Shown one piece after another: positions 54,328-63,112 of a stretch of 64,000 nucleotides of DNA. The DNA lies in NCBI RefSeq assembly GCF_030814475.1, contig NZ_JAUSVF010000003.1, forward strand, positions 434,001 through 498,000. Direction: 5' to 3'. Under the pieces are notes generated by a model, which did no database searches, was not told where the DNA came from, and was given only the letters and a program-made list of their open reading frames with translations. Position 1 is the stretch's first letter. The number at the start of each line of letters is the position of its first letter. Origin of the DNA: Pararhizobium capsulatum DSM 1112 (GTDB taxonomy: Bacteria; Pseudomonadota; Alphaproteobacteria; Rhizobiales; Rhizobiaceae). Position numbers and translations under genes: made by a program.

Positions 54328-55659
54328 TCAGCCTTTCGGGGGCCAGCGGTTTAAAAGAGGGCCCTCGGCAATGGGCTTGCGCATGTCTTCCAAAGCCGTG
54401 GCGAAGAGATCGATGCTGCCGAGCTTGCCGGATTTCAGCATGAGCGCTATCGGAAAGGGCTCCGTGGCAATCGCCCGCGAAAAGCCCGGCTCGCGATACG
54501 GCCCCGGTTGCAGATCCGCGATACCAAGTGCCCTGACGATGGACCCCGATGTTTCGCCGCCAGCAACAACCAGACGCCGAACACCAAGTTCCAGCACGAT
54601 GGCTCTGGCGATTTCAGACAGGATCTTCTCGGCCCGCGCCGCGACTTCGAGTCGTCCATGCGCCGCTTGAAGATCATCGATGCGATCCTGCGGCAGGGCC
54701 GTACTGATGGCAAAGTACTTTCCCTCTGCTATGGCTCGGGCGGCAAACTGCCGCGCCTCCTCGACAAGATCGTCGCCAGCATAGGCGCGTGCGATGTCGA
54801 TTGTGCAAACCGGATTTGCTTCGCCGAACCGTTCCAACTGGGCCGCAGTCTGCGGAGCGACGCTTCCCACCAACACGGCGCCCGGTCCCTCTACCCCAGC
54901 AAGCGCGATGTCCGAGGAGTGCTCAACCAGGCCACGCTCAAGCCATATCGGAGGCAGATGGGCGGCAACCGATGAATTGCCCGTCAGCAGGCGCATTCCG
55001 GCCGCAGCATTCGCGAGAGCGGAAAAATGATGTTCGTATAGCGAGTCCGCGATGAACAGCGACTTTCCAGCCCGTTCCGCTTGATCCGTCACGCTCTGGC
55101 GTATGGCCTCCGGGCCGTTGTCGATCACTGTGTAATCGATCAGTCCAACTGACCTCAGGCTTTGCGCCTGCAGCACACGGACCAGGTTGGAATCCGTCAT
55201 CGGCGTCAGTGGGTCAAATCGCTTCAGCGATTCCCCAAGAAGTTCCGCCCCGCCAAACATGTGGCCCTGGAATACGGTTCTGCGGGTTTCGCAAAGCCCC
55301 GGCACGAACAGCACCTGCTCGGCCCCCAGCCGGTCCATCAGGGCTTCTGCACACGGCCCGATGTTGCCCTTCGGTGTTGAATCGAATGTCGCACAATATT
55401 TGAAAAACGCCTGCCTCACACCGTGCTCCATCAGCAGGTCCAATGCGGCAAGCGTTGACTGCACTGCCTGTTCGGCTGGCGCAACCCGCGACTTGAGAGC
55501 AATGACGTGGGCCCTTTGCACGCGCTTCGGCGCTGCTGTTCCCACCGACAACGATGTGGGAATGCCACGTGCGACCAACATGGAGGCCAGCTCGAGGCCG
55601 CCAGTCAGGTCGTCGGCTATTGCTCCAAATACCAAGCGGGTGTCGATATTGGCGTCCAT
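54328..55659 (-). CDS. otnK: Four-carbon acid sugar kinase family protein (OtnK-like, DUF1537)
   Basis: A 443-residue kinase with N-terminal substrate domain IADDLTGGLELASMLVARG and KYCATFDSTPKGNIGPCAEA. VPGLCETRRTVFQGHMF corresponds to the conserved ETGRT-VYQGHLF region. The C-terminal nucleotide domain has VVAGGETSGSIVRALGI and ALMLKSGKLGSIDLF. The family phosphorylates 3-oxo-tetronates or related four-carbon acids at C4. The start at 55659 is preceded by AAGGTGG. The dehydrogenase and isomerase of the known tetronate pathways are not in this window, so the true substrate may differ. Confidence 0.88.
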   Translation of the reverse strand: MDANIDTRLVFGAIADDLTGGLELASMLVARGIPTSLSVGTAAPKRVQRAHVIALKSRVAPAEQAVQSTLAALDLLMEHGVRQAFFKYCATFDSTPKGNIGPCAEALMDRLGAEQVLFVPGLCETRRTVFQGHMFGGAELLGESLKRFDPLTPMTDSNLVRVLQAQSLRSVGLIDYTVIDNGPEAIRQSVTDQAERAGKSLFIADSLYEHHFSALANAAAGMRLLTGNSSVAAHLPPIWLERGLVEHSSDIALAGVEGPGAVLVGSVAPQTAAQLERFGEANPVCTIDIARAYAGDDLVEEARQFAARAIAEGKYFAISTALPQDRIDDLQAAHGRLEVAARAEKILSEIARAIVLELGVRRLVVAGGETSGSIVRALGIADLQPGPYREPGFSRAIATEPFPIALMLKSGKLGSIDLFATALEDMRKPIAEGPLLNRWPPKG

Positions 55660-55827
55660 TCAGGCCACCTTCCCCGTAACAGTTTCGGGAACCGAAACCG
55701 CCCAGCAATGTGTGTTCGCAAAGTAATTTTTCCGATATTCTGACTGCATGTCGCACTCCCGTTCTGCCAGTAAAGGTTCCATGCACCGTGATCTTGCTTG
55801 CCGTGCGGCATCTCCGTCACGGAAGGA

Positions 55828-55856
55828 GAAGGCGGCCTTGTTTCTTTGCCGCCTTC
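55828..55856 (-). promoter_or_regulatory. Intercistronic stem-loop after the binding-protein gene
   Basis: A perfect 9-bp stem GAAGGCGGC/GCCGCCTTC with an 11-base loop, in the 280-base gap between the binding-protein stop (55940) and the kinase start (55659). No T-run follows on the minus strand. The gap could also hold an internal promoter for the kinase-aldolase-aminotransferase genes. Confidence 0.65.
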
Positions 55857-55939
55857 CCAACTCTATCGCTTAACTCTGGGACACGAATCTCCGCCGCTGT
55901 TTCTGACCAGCCGCGACGGATCCCGGACCTGTGGCCCGC

Positions 55940-57535
55940 TTACTGCTGGGGGGCCAGCCAGACATTCTCCAGATGGTCAGACCCCAACGCATCGACCTTA
56001 GCGCCGCAGACATTTTGTGCGTGAGCGCTGATGAACGGCAGGTTCATGATGTTAATCACTGGGGAAATGTCCAGCATCTGCTGCTGGATCTGCGGCCACA
56101 ACTCGGCCCGTTCCTTTTCATCCGTCGACGTCCCGAATTTCTGCACCGTCTGCCAGACTGCATCATCGTGCCACCACGAGAAGAAGCCATTGAGTCCGTT
56201 GCTGGGATCGTTCAGCAAATACGCGTACTCATCGGGTATGACGACGTCGCTGGTGAACTGAGCGTAAGGAAACGTCAGATCGTAATCACCCTGGTAGTAA
56301 CGATCCGACACGGTCGCCTGGTCTTGTTCCACGAGCTCAAGATCGATGCCGATCTTCTTCCAGGCCTGCTTCAGATAAAGGCCAAGTTGCTTGTAGTCCT
56401 CAAACCCTGCCGGATATTGCAGCGTTATGCTGAAACCCTCTGGATGCTTGGACTTGGCCATAAGTTCCTTGGCCTTATCAAGATCATAAGCGTAAGGCGC
56501 AACCTTGTCGGCTGCCGCATCGAATTTCAGATGTGGTAGTACGCTGTTGGGGATGGTACCAAACCCACCATAGATCGCAGCGTTGATCGTGTTGCGGTCG
56601 AGCGCGTACTGCATTGCCTGCCGCACAGCGTTGTCTTGCAGTATCTCTTTCTGATGGTTCAGCCACAGGCCGGCAAAGAGCGGCACGGAATCGGTCTGCA
56701 ATACCAGGGCGCTGTCGCTCTGCAAAGATGAGGCCAGCGAATAGGGAACACCATCGGCCATATGCGCTCCGCCGCTCTTCAACTGAAGTATCCGGCTGTT
56801 GTCGTCTGCGGCAAAATTGAACCGGACTTCGTCGAGATAGGGCTTACCCGTTTCCCAATAATTCCGATTGGCCTCAAAGGCGATGTATGAGCCATGCGCC
56901 AGTTCTTTGATTTTGAACGGCCCCGTTCCGACTGGCGCATCCCAGAATTTCTCTCCCTGGGCTTCCACTAGTTTCTTGGGAACGATGTACGCTGGAAAGA
57001 TGCTGATGTTGTAAAGGAACCCGGCAACCGGGGTGCTGAGCTGCACTTTGATTGTCTGCGGGTCGACAACCTCGGATGCTTTATAGCCGACGGCGGCAAC
57101 GCTTAGCACCTGGTTGAGCTTGGGATCGGCGAAGCGGTCAAGCGAGAACTTCACATCGTCGGCGGTGACCGGGGTTCCGTCGGAGAACTTGATGCCCTTG
57201 CGAATATGGAATGTATAGGTCAAGCCGTCGCTTGAAACATCCCAGCTTTCGGCGATGGCCGGCTGAATGTCGAACCCCCCCTGAGGGTCCGACCGCACCA
57301 GGCCCTGCAGCGTTTGATTGATGGCGAAGATGTCGCCGTTGCCGTTGCGGATCTGCAGCGGGTTAAGCTCTTGAGTCTGGGCGCGGCGCGCATAGACGAG
57401 CGTTCCACCCGATTGTGGCGCCGCTGCGCAAATCGTGTCGCTCGTGCCGGCCATGCTTGAGGTTGCATACATGGCTGATCCTGCTCCAAGGATCATGGCC
57501 AATGATAGTGCCACTTTGGATCGATATTTGTGCAT
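55940..57535 (-). CDS. Peptide/nickel-family ABC substrate-binding protein
   Basis: A 531-residue SBP_bac_5 protein with a Sec signal peptide (MHKYRSKVALSLAMILGAGS, cleavage near SMAGT). Family blocks: IAESWDVSSDGLTYTFHIRK, GIKFSDGTPVTADDVKFSLD, VGTGPFKIKELAHGSYIAFE, AMQYALDRNTINAAIYGGFG. It delivers the substrate to the Dpp-type permeases encoded upstream in the same operon. It is separated from them by the ATPases, the phosphotriesterase-family gene and the TetR gene, an unusual internal order. The start has GGGAGG 7 bases before ATG. Confidence 0.9.
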   Translation of the reverse strand: MHKYRSKVALSLAMILGAGSAMYATSSMAGTSDTICAAAPQSGGTLVYARRAQTQELNPLQIRNGNGDIFAINQTLQGLVRSDPQGGFDIQPAIAESWDVSSDGLTYTFHIRKGIKFSDGTPVTADDVKFSLDRFADPKLNQVLSVAAVGYKASEVVDPQTIKVQLSTPVAGFLYNISIFPAYIVPKKLVEAQGEKFWDAPVGTGPFKIKELAHGSYIAFEANRNYWETGKPYLDEVRFNFAADDNSRILQLKSGGAHMADGVPYSLASSLQSDSALVLQTDSVPLFAGLWLNHQKEILQDNAVRQAMQYALDRNTINAAIYGGFGTIPNSVLPHLKFDAAADKVAPYAYDLDKAKELMAKSKHPEGFSITLQYPAGFEDYKQLGLYLKQAWKKIGIDLELVEQDQATVSDRYYQGDYDLTFPYAQFTSDVVIPDEYAYLLNDPSNGLNGFFSWWHDDAVWQTVQKFGTSTDEKERAELWPQIQQQMLDISPVINIMNLPFISAHAQNVCGAKVDALGSDHLENVWLAPQQ

Positions 57536-57570
57536 AGTTTTGCCTCCCGTTTTTTGAACTCAGTTGAAAC

Positions 57571-58170
57571 TCAAGTTGAAATAACTTCGAGTTTTTTCAG
57601 CTCAGCCTCCATAAGCTTCCTAATACGCTCGCGTGTGAGCCGTTGTGGATAAAGGAGCGCATGAAGGCTAAAGCCGTCGATGCTGGCGTGCACGTGTTCG
57701 GCAATATCTTCTGCCGATTCGTCGTCGCGAATTTCTTTAAGCTGCTGGCCTTCGCGGACCAGAGTAATGAGGCGGTCGATGAGTTTCGGTCCCTTGCGCC
57801 ATTGGGAACTCACGACGCTCTCTTGCATCACTGCCCGGCTCCAATAGGCAACCGAAAGGCGCGTTTCCAGGTCGCGGTCCTCATCGAGTGGGAGATTGTC
57901 GAGGACAAGCTCGCGCAGCGCATTCAATCCTTTGAGGCCGCTCAGCTTTTCCTCCCAGCGCGCAGCAATTCGCTCATGCGAGAGTTGCAGCGCGGAAACG
58001 AGCACGTCGTCCTTGTCCGTGAAGTAATGCGCGAGCGTACCGACCGAGCGACCGGTCTCTCGGGCAATTGTGCGCACGGTTGCCTTGTCCAGCCCAACTC
58101 TGGCGATCACATTCCAGACCGCAACCAGCAGATCAGCTCGGCGTTCGTCCATATTCGCATTTTTAGCCAT
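57571..58170 (-). CDS. TetR/AcrR-family transcriptional regulator
   Basis: A 199-residue regulator. The N-terminal helix-turn-helix (VRTIARETGRSVGTLAHYFT) is followed by a helical ligand-binding domain with BetI-like features (ALRELVLDNLPLDEDRDLET, AEDIAEHVHASIDGFSLHAL). ATG 58170 (MAKNANMDERRADLL) is preferred; the longer frame to 58266 enters non-conserved sequence. It sits inside the operon, between the hydrolase and the binding-protein genes, and probably controls all of it in response to the transported compound or a metabolite. Confidence 0.88.
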   Translation of the reverse strand: MAKNANMDERRADLLVAVWNVIARVGLDKATVRTIARETGRSVGTLAHYFTDKDDVLVSALQLSHERIAARWEEKLSGLKGLNALRELVLDNLPLDEDRDLETRLSVAYWSRAVMQESVVSSQWRKGPKLIDRLITLVREGQQLKEIRDDESAEDIAEHVHASIDGFSLHALLYPQRLTRERIRKLMEAELKKLEVIST

Positions 58171-58249
58171 TGGCCGTTCCTCGCTTTTCTCTTCCACCGC
58201 TAAGCCCCGGCCCGCTTCACGGTGGCCCTGGGCGCCATGACAATCCTGC

Positions 58250-59188
58250 TCAGGGATTGGGCTCACGGTCGATGGTCAGCCATCGCCTGGGATTTTCAAC
58301 AGTCATCAAATGCCAGGTGGCCTCGTCCAAACCCGCCTCGCGCAAGGACGGCAGAAAGCGCTTGGCAAGGTACGCCAAACCCCGCCCACCGCGACAGCCG
58401 AGCTCGGGCATCTGTCCCATATCGTGGGACAGAAGCACCTGACGGGCGTAACCGCGCTCAACCAGCTCAAGCAGTAGTTGCTTGACGGCATCTTCGTGTC
58501 CTGGGAGATCGTTGCCGATATTGTCGAGAGACACATAGGCACCTCGGCTGGCGATGCTTTCGCAATAAGCGCGGCTTGGAAACGTATCGCAGTGGCCGAT
58601 GGAGATCCGGTCGGGAGAGACCCCTTCTTCGATGAAAATATCCAACTGCTGATGGCCGGCCGTATGATAGAGCGTGTGGGTGGCCAGAGGCAGCCCAGAT
58701 GCGCGCTGGGCGCGAGCTGCAGCGCGATGAACGCGCTCTTCCAAAGGCGAGACCCATCCCTGGCTCGTGCCGATCTCGCCGATGAGGCCCGGCTTTATCC
58801 CGGTGCCAGCGATGCCATGTTGAATTTCGTCGAGGAAGAGCTTGGTAACCTGGTCCACCGAGCGCCGATGAAGTGCGTCCTCGGGTGGGTAATATGACTC
58901 GTGATAATAGCCGGTCGAGCAAACGATCTCGATGCCGGTTACCTTGGACAATTCCTGCAATCGCTCCGGCTGGCGTCCACAGCCACGGGGGGTCTGGTCG
59001 ACGAGGCAAGAGCCGCCAACGGCTTTGAACGCGTTGAGCTCTGCGGCAAAGATTTCGTCGTCATCAATCTGACCGATGCGGCCATCACCGCTCGTATGCC
59101 ACATATCCAGATGCAAGTGCTCATGCACCAGCGTGAAATCGATTGTCTCTGGCGCGATCGGCCCCCGAACAGTCTGGATATAGCTCAT
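58250..59188 (-). CDS. Phosphotriesterase-family metal-dependent hydrolase
   Basis: A 312-residue TIM-barrel hydrolase of the PTE/lactonase group. Metal ligands seen: HEHLHLD (H22, H24), H171 in THTLYH, H199 in IGHCDT, and D256 in LSHDMG. The bridging position usually filled by a carboxylated Lys is Glu138 (LIGEIGTS), as in some PTE-related lactonases and esterases. It probably opens a lactone or hydrolyses an ester or amide of the imported compound before the kinase step. It overlaps the upstream ATPase gene by 4 bases (ATGA). Confidence 0.87.
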   Translation of the reverse strand: MSYIQTVRGPIAPETIDFTLVHEHLHLDMWHTSGDGRIGQIDDDEIFAAELNAFKAVGGSCLVDQTPRGCGRQPERLQELSKVTGIEIVCSTGYYHESYYPPEDALHRRSVDQVTKLFLDEIQHGIAGTGIKPGLIGEIGTSQGWVSPLEERVHRAAARAQRASGLPLATHTLYHTAGHQQLDIFIEEGVSPDRISIGHCDTFPSRAYCESIASRGAYVSLDNIGNDLPGHEDAVKQLLLELVERGYARQVLLSHDMGQMPELGCRGGRGLAYLAKRFLPSLREAGLDEATWHLMTVENPRRWLTIDREPNP

Positions 59189-60027
59189 GCGAACTCCTTA
59201 TTCCGGCGTGAAGGATCAGGATCTGGATGGGCGGCGAGCAATTCGCGCGTATAGGCATCCTGTGGATTGGTAAAGACATCCGTGGTGGTGCCGATTTCGA
59301 CAATTCTGCCGCGGTTCATGATAGCAACACGGTCACAGACCTCAGCCAGCACAGCAAGCTGGTGGGAGATGAACAGGATGGAAAGACCCAACTGGTCCCG
59401 CAGATCGACAAACAGGTTGAGCAATTGCACCTGCACCGAAACATCGAGCGCGCTGACCGCCTCATCCGCGATCAGGATGTCGGGACCAACGGCCAACGAG
59501 CGGGCGATGGCGACACGCTGCCGTTGTCCGCCTGACAGCTCGCGCGGGCGCCGCAGGGCCGTGCCGGCGGGCAGACCAACCTGCTCCAGCAGGCCGGAAA
59601 CGAATGCCTGGGGATGCTCGCTACCGGGCTGGCGGTGAACCTGGCCGGCTTCAAGGATCGCGGCACCCACGGTCATGCGCGGGTTTAGCGAGGTGTAGGG
59701 GTCCTGGTAAATCATCTGCATGCGACGGCGTGCCTCGCGCAGGCTTGCCCCGCCGACAGCCCTGATGTCTTCCCCGTCAAGGTTGATCATGCCGGAATCT
59801 GGTGTGACGAGCCTGGTCAGGCAGCGGGCGACTGTGGACTTGCCGCTTCCTGACTGGCCGGCGAGTCCGAGGATTTCCCCTCGATTGAGCGAAAAGGAAA
59901 CGTTGTCGATAGCGACATGCGTCTTGGGCGGCACACCGCGCAAACTGTCCAGCATCGAATGCCGCAGATGGAAGCGCTTGACCAGTCCTTCAACCGCAAT
60001 GATGGGTGTTGCACCTGAAGTACTCAT
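59185..60027 (-). CDS. Dpp/Opp-type ABC transporter ATPase (F subunit)
   Basis: A 280-residue ATPase: Walker A GQSGSGKST, the Q-loop QDPYTSLNPRMTVG, signature LSGGQRQR, Walker B ILIADEAVSALDVS. It lacks the long C-terminal Cys-rich extension of many OppF proteins. The start ATG 60027 has GGAGG upstream and overlaps the D subunit stop (ATGA). It acts with the D subunit as a heterodimer. Confidence 0.92.
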   Translation of the reverse strand: MSTSGATPIIAVEGLVKRFHLRHSMLDSLRGVPPKTHVAIDNVSFSLNRGEILGLAGQSGSGKSTVARCLTRLVTPDSGMINLDGEDIRAVGGASLREARRRMQMIYQDPYTSLNPRMTVGAAILEAGQVHRQPGSEHPQAFVSGLLEQVGLPAGTALRRPRELSGGQRQRVAIARSLAVGPDILIADEAVSALDVSVQVQLLNLFVDLRDQLGLSILFISHQLAVLAEVCDRVAIMNRGRIVEIGTTTDVFTNPQDAYTRELLAAHPDPDPSRRNKEFA

Positions 60028-61040
60028 TGTGCTCCCTCCACTGTGGCTTCCAACCGCTGCTCGCCGCCGGCGCGGACGAACGGGCACGCCGTGTATTGAT
60101 TAGAGGCGGCTGGCTCGAGCTTCATGTCGACGCTTTTGCAGGCCTCTCGCGCATAGGCGCAGCGGGGTTCAAAAATACAGCCCGGCAGCACTTCGCCCGA
60201 CTCCGGTGGTCTACCGTCGATCGATTTGCGACGCCGGCGAGGGCCAGTCGTGTGCATCTGCGGGATCGAGGCTAGCAAGGCCCGCGTGTAGGGGTGTTGC
60301 GGCGTTCTATAGACGGCCTCGATATCCGCCTTTTCGACAACGTGACCGCCATACATCACCAAAACGCGGTCGCATGTCTCGGCGATCACGCCAAAGTCGT
60401 GAGATACTAAAAGCACGGCAACGCCGTGTTCTTCGCGGAAACGACGCAGCAGTTTCAGGATCTGTGCTTGCGTTGTCACGTCCAGTGCAGTTGTCGGCTC
60501 GTCAGCAATCAGCAATTTCGGTTTGCTGGCCAAGGCCAAGGCGATCATTACGCGTTGCCGCATGCCGCCACTGAGCTCATGGGGGAAAGCGGCAAACCAA
60601 CGCTCGGCGTCGGGAATTCCGGCCTCCGTGAAAAGACGGATGGTTTCGCGTTTGGCTTGCGCGGCGGTCAGTTCGAGATTAACGCGAAGGGTCTCGGCGA
60701 CTTGGGCGCCGACCCGAAACACCGGGTTCAAGGAAGTGAAAGGATCCTGGAAGATCATACCCACTTCGCGGGCCCGAAGGTTGCGCAACTCACGATGCCC
60801 CATGCGGGTTACATCGCGGCCCTCGAACATGACGCTACCGGCAGCAATGCGTGCATTGTGGGGCAGCAAGCGGATAGCGGCGCGGCAAGTCAAGCTTTTG
60901 CCACAGCCGGATTCGCCAACAAGACCAACCATCTCGCCGGCCGCTATCTCAAACGACACGTTGCGAACGGCTACGGCGGCTTGCTCGCCTACACCAAAAA
61001 CGATCTTCAAATCGGATATCTGCAGAAGCGGCTGGGTCAT
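60024..61040 (-). CDS. Dpp/Opp-type ABC transporter ATPase (D subunit)
   Basis: A 338-residue ATPase: Walker A GESGCGKS, QDPFTSLNPVFRVG, signature LSGGMRQR, Walker B LLIADEPTTALDV. The C-terminal oligopeptide-transporter extension has four Cys (CIFEPRC, EACK, YTACPF), as in proteins that bind an Fe-S cluster. The start at 61040 lies 2 bases after the permease stop, and the longer frame overlaps the permease gene. Confidence 0.92.
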   Translation of the reverse strand: MTQPLLQISDLKIVFGVGEQAAVAVRNVSFEIAAGEMVGLVGESGCGKSLTCRAAIRLLPHNARIAAGSVMFEGRDVTRMGHRELRNLRAREVGMIFQDPFTSLNPVFRVGAQVAETLRVNLELTAAQAKRETIRLFTEAGIPDAERWFAAFPHELSGGMRQRVMIALALASKPKLLIADEPTTALDVTTQAQILKLLRRFREEHGVAVLLVSHDFGVIAETCDRVLVMYGGHVVEKADIEAVYRTPQHPYTRALLASIPQMHTTGPRRRRKSIDGRPPESGEVLPGCIFEPRCAYAREACKSVDMKLEPAASNQYTACPFVRAGGEQRLEATVEGAQ

Positions 61041-61042
61041 AG

Positions 61043-61894
61043 TTATCCTCCCGCCAATAGATCGCGGTCTGAAAGACCATCGCCGATAAGGCCAATGCCG
61101 ACACCCAGAGCGACCAAGGTGAGACCCGGAAAAGTGGCTATCCACCAGGCATTCAAAAGATAGGCCTGACCATCCGCGATCACGGCTCCAAGTTCGGGAT
61201 CTGGCGGTTGTTGACCAAGACCGAGATAGGAAAGCCCTGAGATCAAGAGCAAATTGACGATCATATCCACGGTTGAATAACTGAGGCTGGTGCGCATGAT
61301 GGTGGGCACTGCGTGCCGGAAAATCGAACGGGCGTCCGTATAGCCAAGCGTCTTGGTGGCAAGCATATAATTTTGTTCACGAACAACGAGCATCTCGGCA
61401 CGCGCCATTCTGGCATAGAGCGCCCAGCCAGCCAGCGGGATGCCGATCATCACCCCGTTCAATCCTGGACCGACAATGGCAACAACTGCCATCACCAGAA
61501 TCAGGAATGGAAAAGCGATCAATGTATCGGCCACGCGCGAAATCACCGCATCGACCCAGCCGCCATAATAGCCAGCGATTGCGCCCAGCAGAACGCCGAC
61601 AGGCAGCGGCAGAAGGGTTACGAGCAGCATAACGCCGATGTCGAGACGCACGCCGAACAACACTCGTGAGAAAATATCACGCCCGGCGCTGTCGGTGCCC
61701 ATCCAGTGTTCGAATGACGGCGGCTGCCGCAGGTTCATGAAATCGGCTTCGGTGGGATCGTACGGTGCAATCCAGGGCGCCAGCACGGCACACAAAACGA
61801 TCACCCCAACGATCACAATACCGACGATTGTAGAGGGTTTGAGCTTCCTGAACGAAGCCAAGCGCGAATAAGAAGCGGTCATAAGCTGGTCCAT
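61043..61894 (-). CDS. Dpp-type ABC transporter permease (C subunit)
   Basis: A 283-residue, six-span permease. LAPWIAPYDPTEADFMNLRQ, the DppC motif GTDSAGRDIFSRVLFG and the EAA-like loop TKTLGYTDARSIFRHAVPTI identify the family. It begins 2 bases after the B subunit gene, so the two are translationally linked. Confidence 0.92.
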   Translation of the reverse strand: MDQLMTASYSRLASFRKLKPSTIVGIVIVGVIVLCAVLAPWIAPYDPTEADFMNLRQPPSFEHWMGTDSAGRDIFSRVLFGVRLDIGVMLLVTLLPLPVGVLLGAIAGYYGGWVDAVISRVADTLIAFPFLILVMAVVAIVGPGLNGVMIGIPLAGWALYARMARAEMLVVREQNYMLATKTLGYTDARSIFRHAVPTIMRTSLSYSTVDMIVNLLLISGLSYLGLGQQPPDPELGAVIADGQAYLLNAWWIATFPGLTLVALGVGIGLIGDGLSDRDLLAGG

Positions 61895-61896
61895 CG

Positions 61897-62832
61897 TTAC
61901 GCCATCCGTACGCGCGGATCGAGAATGAACAAAAGCAGATCAGCCAGAAGACCGACAAGCACGACGGCCGCACCCGACAATACGGCGATGATCTCCACCA
62001 GCGGATAATCTCGCCGAAGAATGGATTCCAATAGAAGCGACCCGATACCGGGTATCTGAAACACATGTTCGATCACGACCGTGCCACCGATCAGGAAGCC
62101 AATTTGTACTGAAAGCAAGGTCAAGGTGGTCATGAAGGCATTGCGCATGGCATGTTTGCCGACAACCCGCATTTCGCTCAAGCCCCGTGCACGAGCGGCC
62201 TCGATGTATTCACTGCCCAGAACGTCAAGCAGACGGGCGCGCAAGGTGCGCACCACCATTGCGACCAAGGAGAGGCCCAAGGTGAAAGCCGGCAGCGTCA
62301 AGGTCTGCAAGATGCCGCCAATGCCGCCCTCGTAGCCGGATACCGGAAACATGTTCAGAAAGAGACCGAACACTAGGGCAAGGACAAGTCCAAGCCAGAA
62401 CTGCGGCATGGCGAAGGTGAACGTCGTCATCACCAGGACAGCGTTATCGATGACACTTTGAGGCCTCAAGGCCGAAAGGATGGCCAGCGGAATGCCGATC
62501 ACAAGCGCGATCAAAACACCGTAGATGATCAGTATGACGCTCGGCATCACCCGATTCCCGATTAACGAACTGATTGGCGCTCCAAGGCTGAGCGAGTCGC
62601 CGAAATCACCGGTGAACGTTTTGAAGAGGAAGTGAGCGAATTGTTGCGGCAGAGCCTGGTCAAGACCAAGCACATGCCTGGTCTTTTCGATCATTTCCGG
62701 GTTTGCGCTACTGCCCAGCATCTGGCGAACAGGATCACCAGGAACAAAATGGATGATGAAGAAACTTGCAGTCGCCAAGGCAAACAGAACCAGCAAGCTC
62801 GTTGCCAATCGTTTGAGTATGTAATCCCCCAT
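61897..62832 (-). CDS. Dpp-type ABC transporter permease (B subunit)
   Basis: A 311-residue, six-span permease. The N-terminal span LLVLFALATASFFIIHFVPG is followed by GDPVRQMLGSSANPEMIEK, the DppB-typical segment. The EAA loop reads ARARGLSEMRVVGKHAMRNA and the end DLLLFILDPRVRMA. It is the first gene of the ten-gene leftward operon, so the operon promoter should lie in 62833-63112. Confidence 0.92.
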   Translation of the reverse strand: MGDYILKRLATSLLVLFALATASFFIIHFVPGDPVRQMLGSSANPEMIEKTRHVLGLDQALPQQFAHFLFKTFTGDFGDSLSLGAPISSLIGNRVMPSVILIIYGVLIALVIGIPLAILSALRPQSVIDNAVLVMTTFTFAMPQFWLGLVLALVFGLFLNMFPVSGYEGGIGGILQTLTLPAFTLGLSLVAMVVRTLRARLLDVLGSEYIEAARARGLSEMRVVGKHAMRNAFMTTLTLLSVQIGFLIGGTVVIEHVFQIPGIGSLLLESILRRDYPLVEIIAVLSGAAVVLVGLLADLLLFILDPRVRMA

Positions 62833-63112
62833 TGCAAACTCACCACCCAGTTATTCAGTTGACTATCCCAGTTGTTACATTACGAACGTTCGAAATGTCA
62901 AGTGTGGCCCAGGGCAAATTTCGGTTCGGCGTTTTCCAGCCATGTGAACTGCTCCGGATTTGTGAGCTAGCAGGAGATTGCCGAGCTTGACGGTATGTTG
63001 ACCGTCGGCATAAGCGGCGAGCGGCGCGATTGTCTTTATGTTGCGGCAACTGAAGATGCACGGCATGGCGACAGGCTGTCGGCGAGCTAACCGTGTCCGA
63101 CATCAGCGCCCA

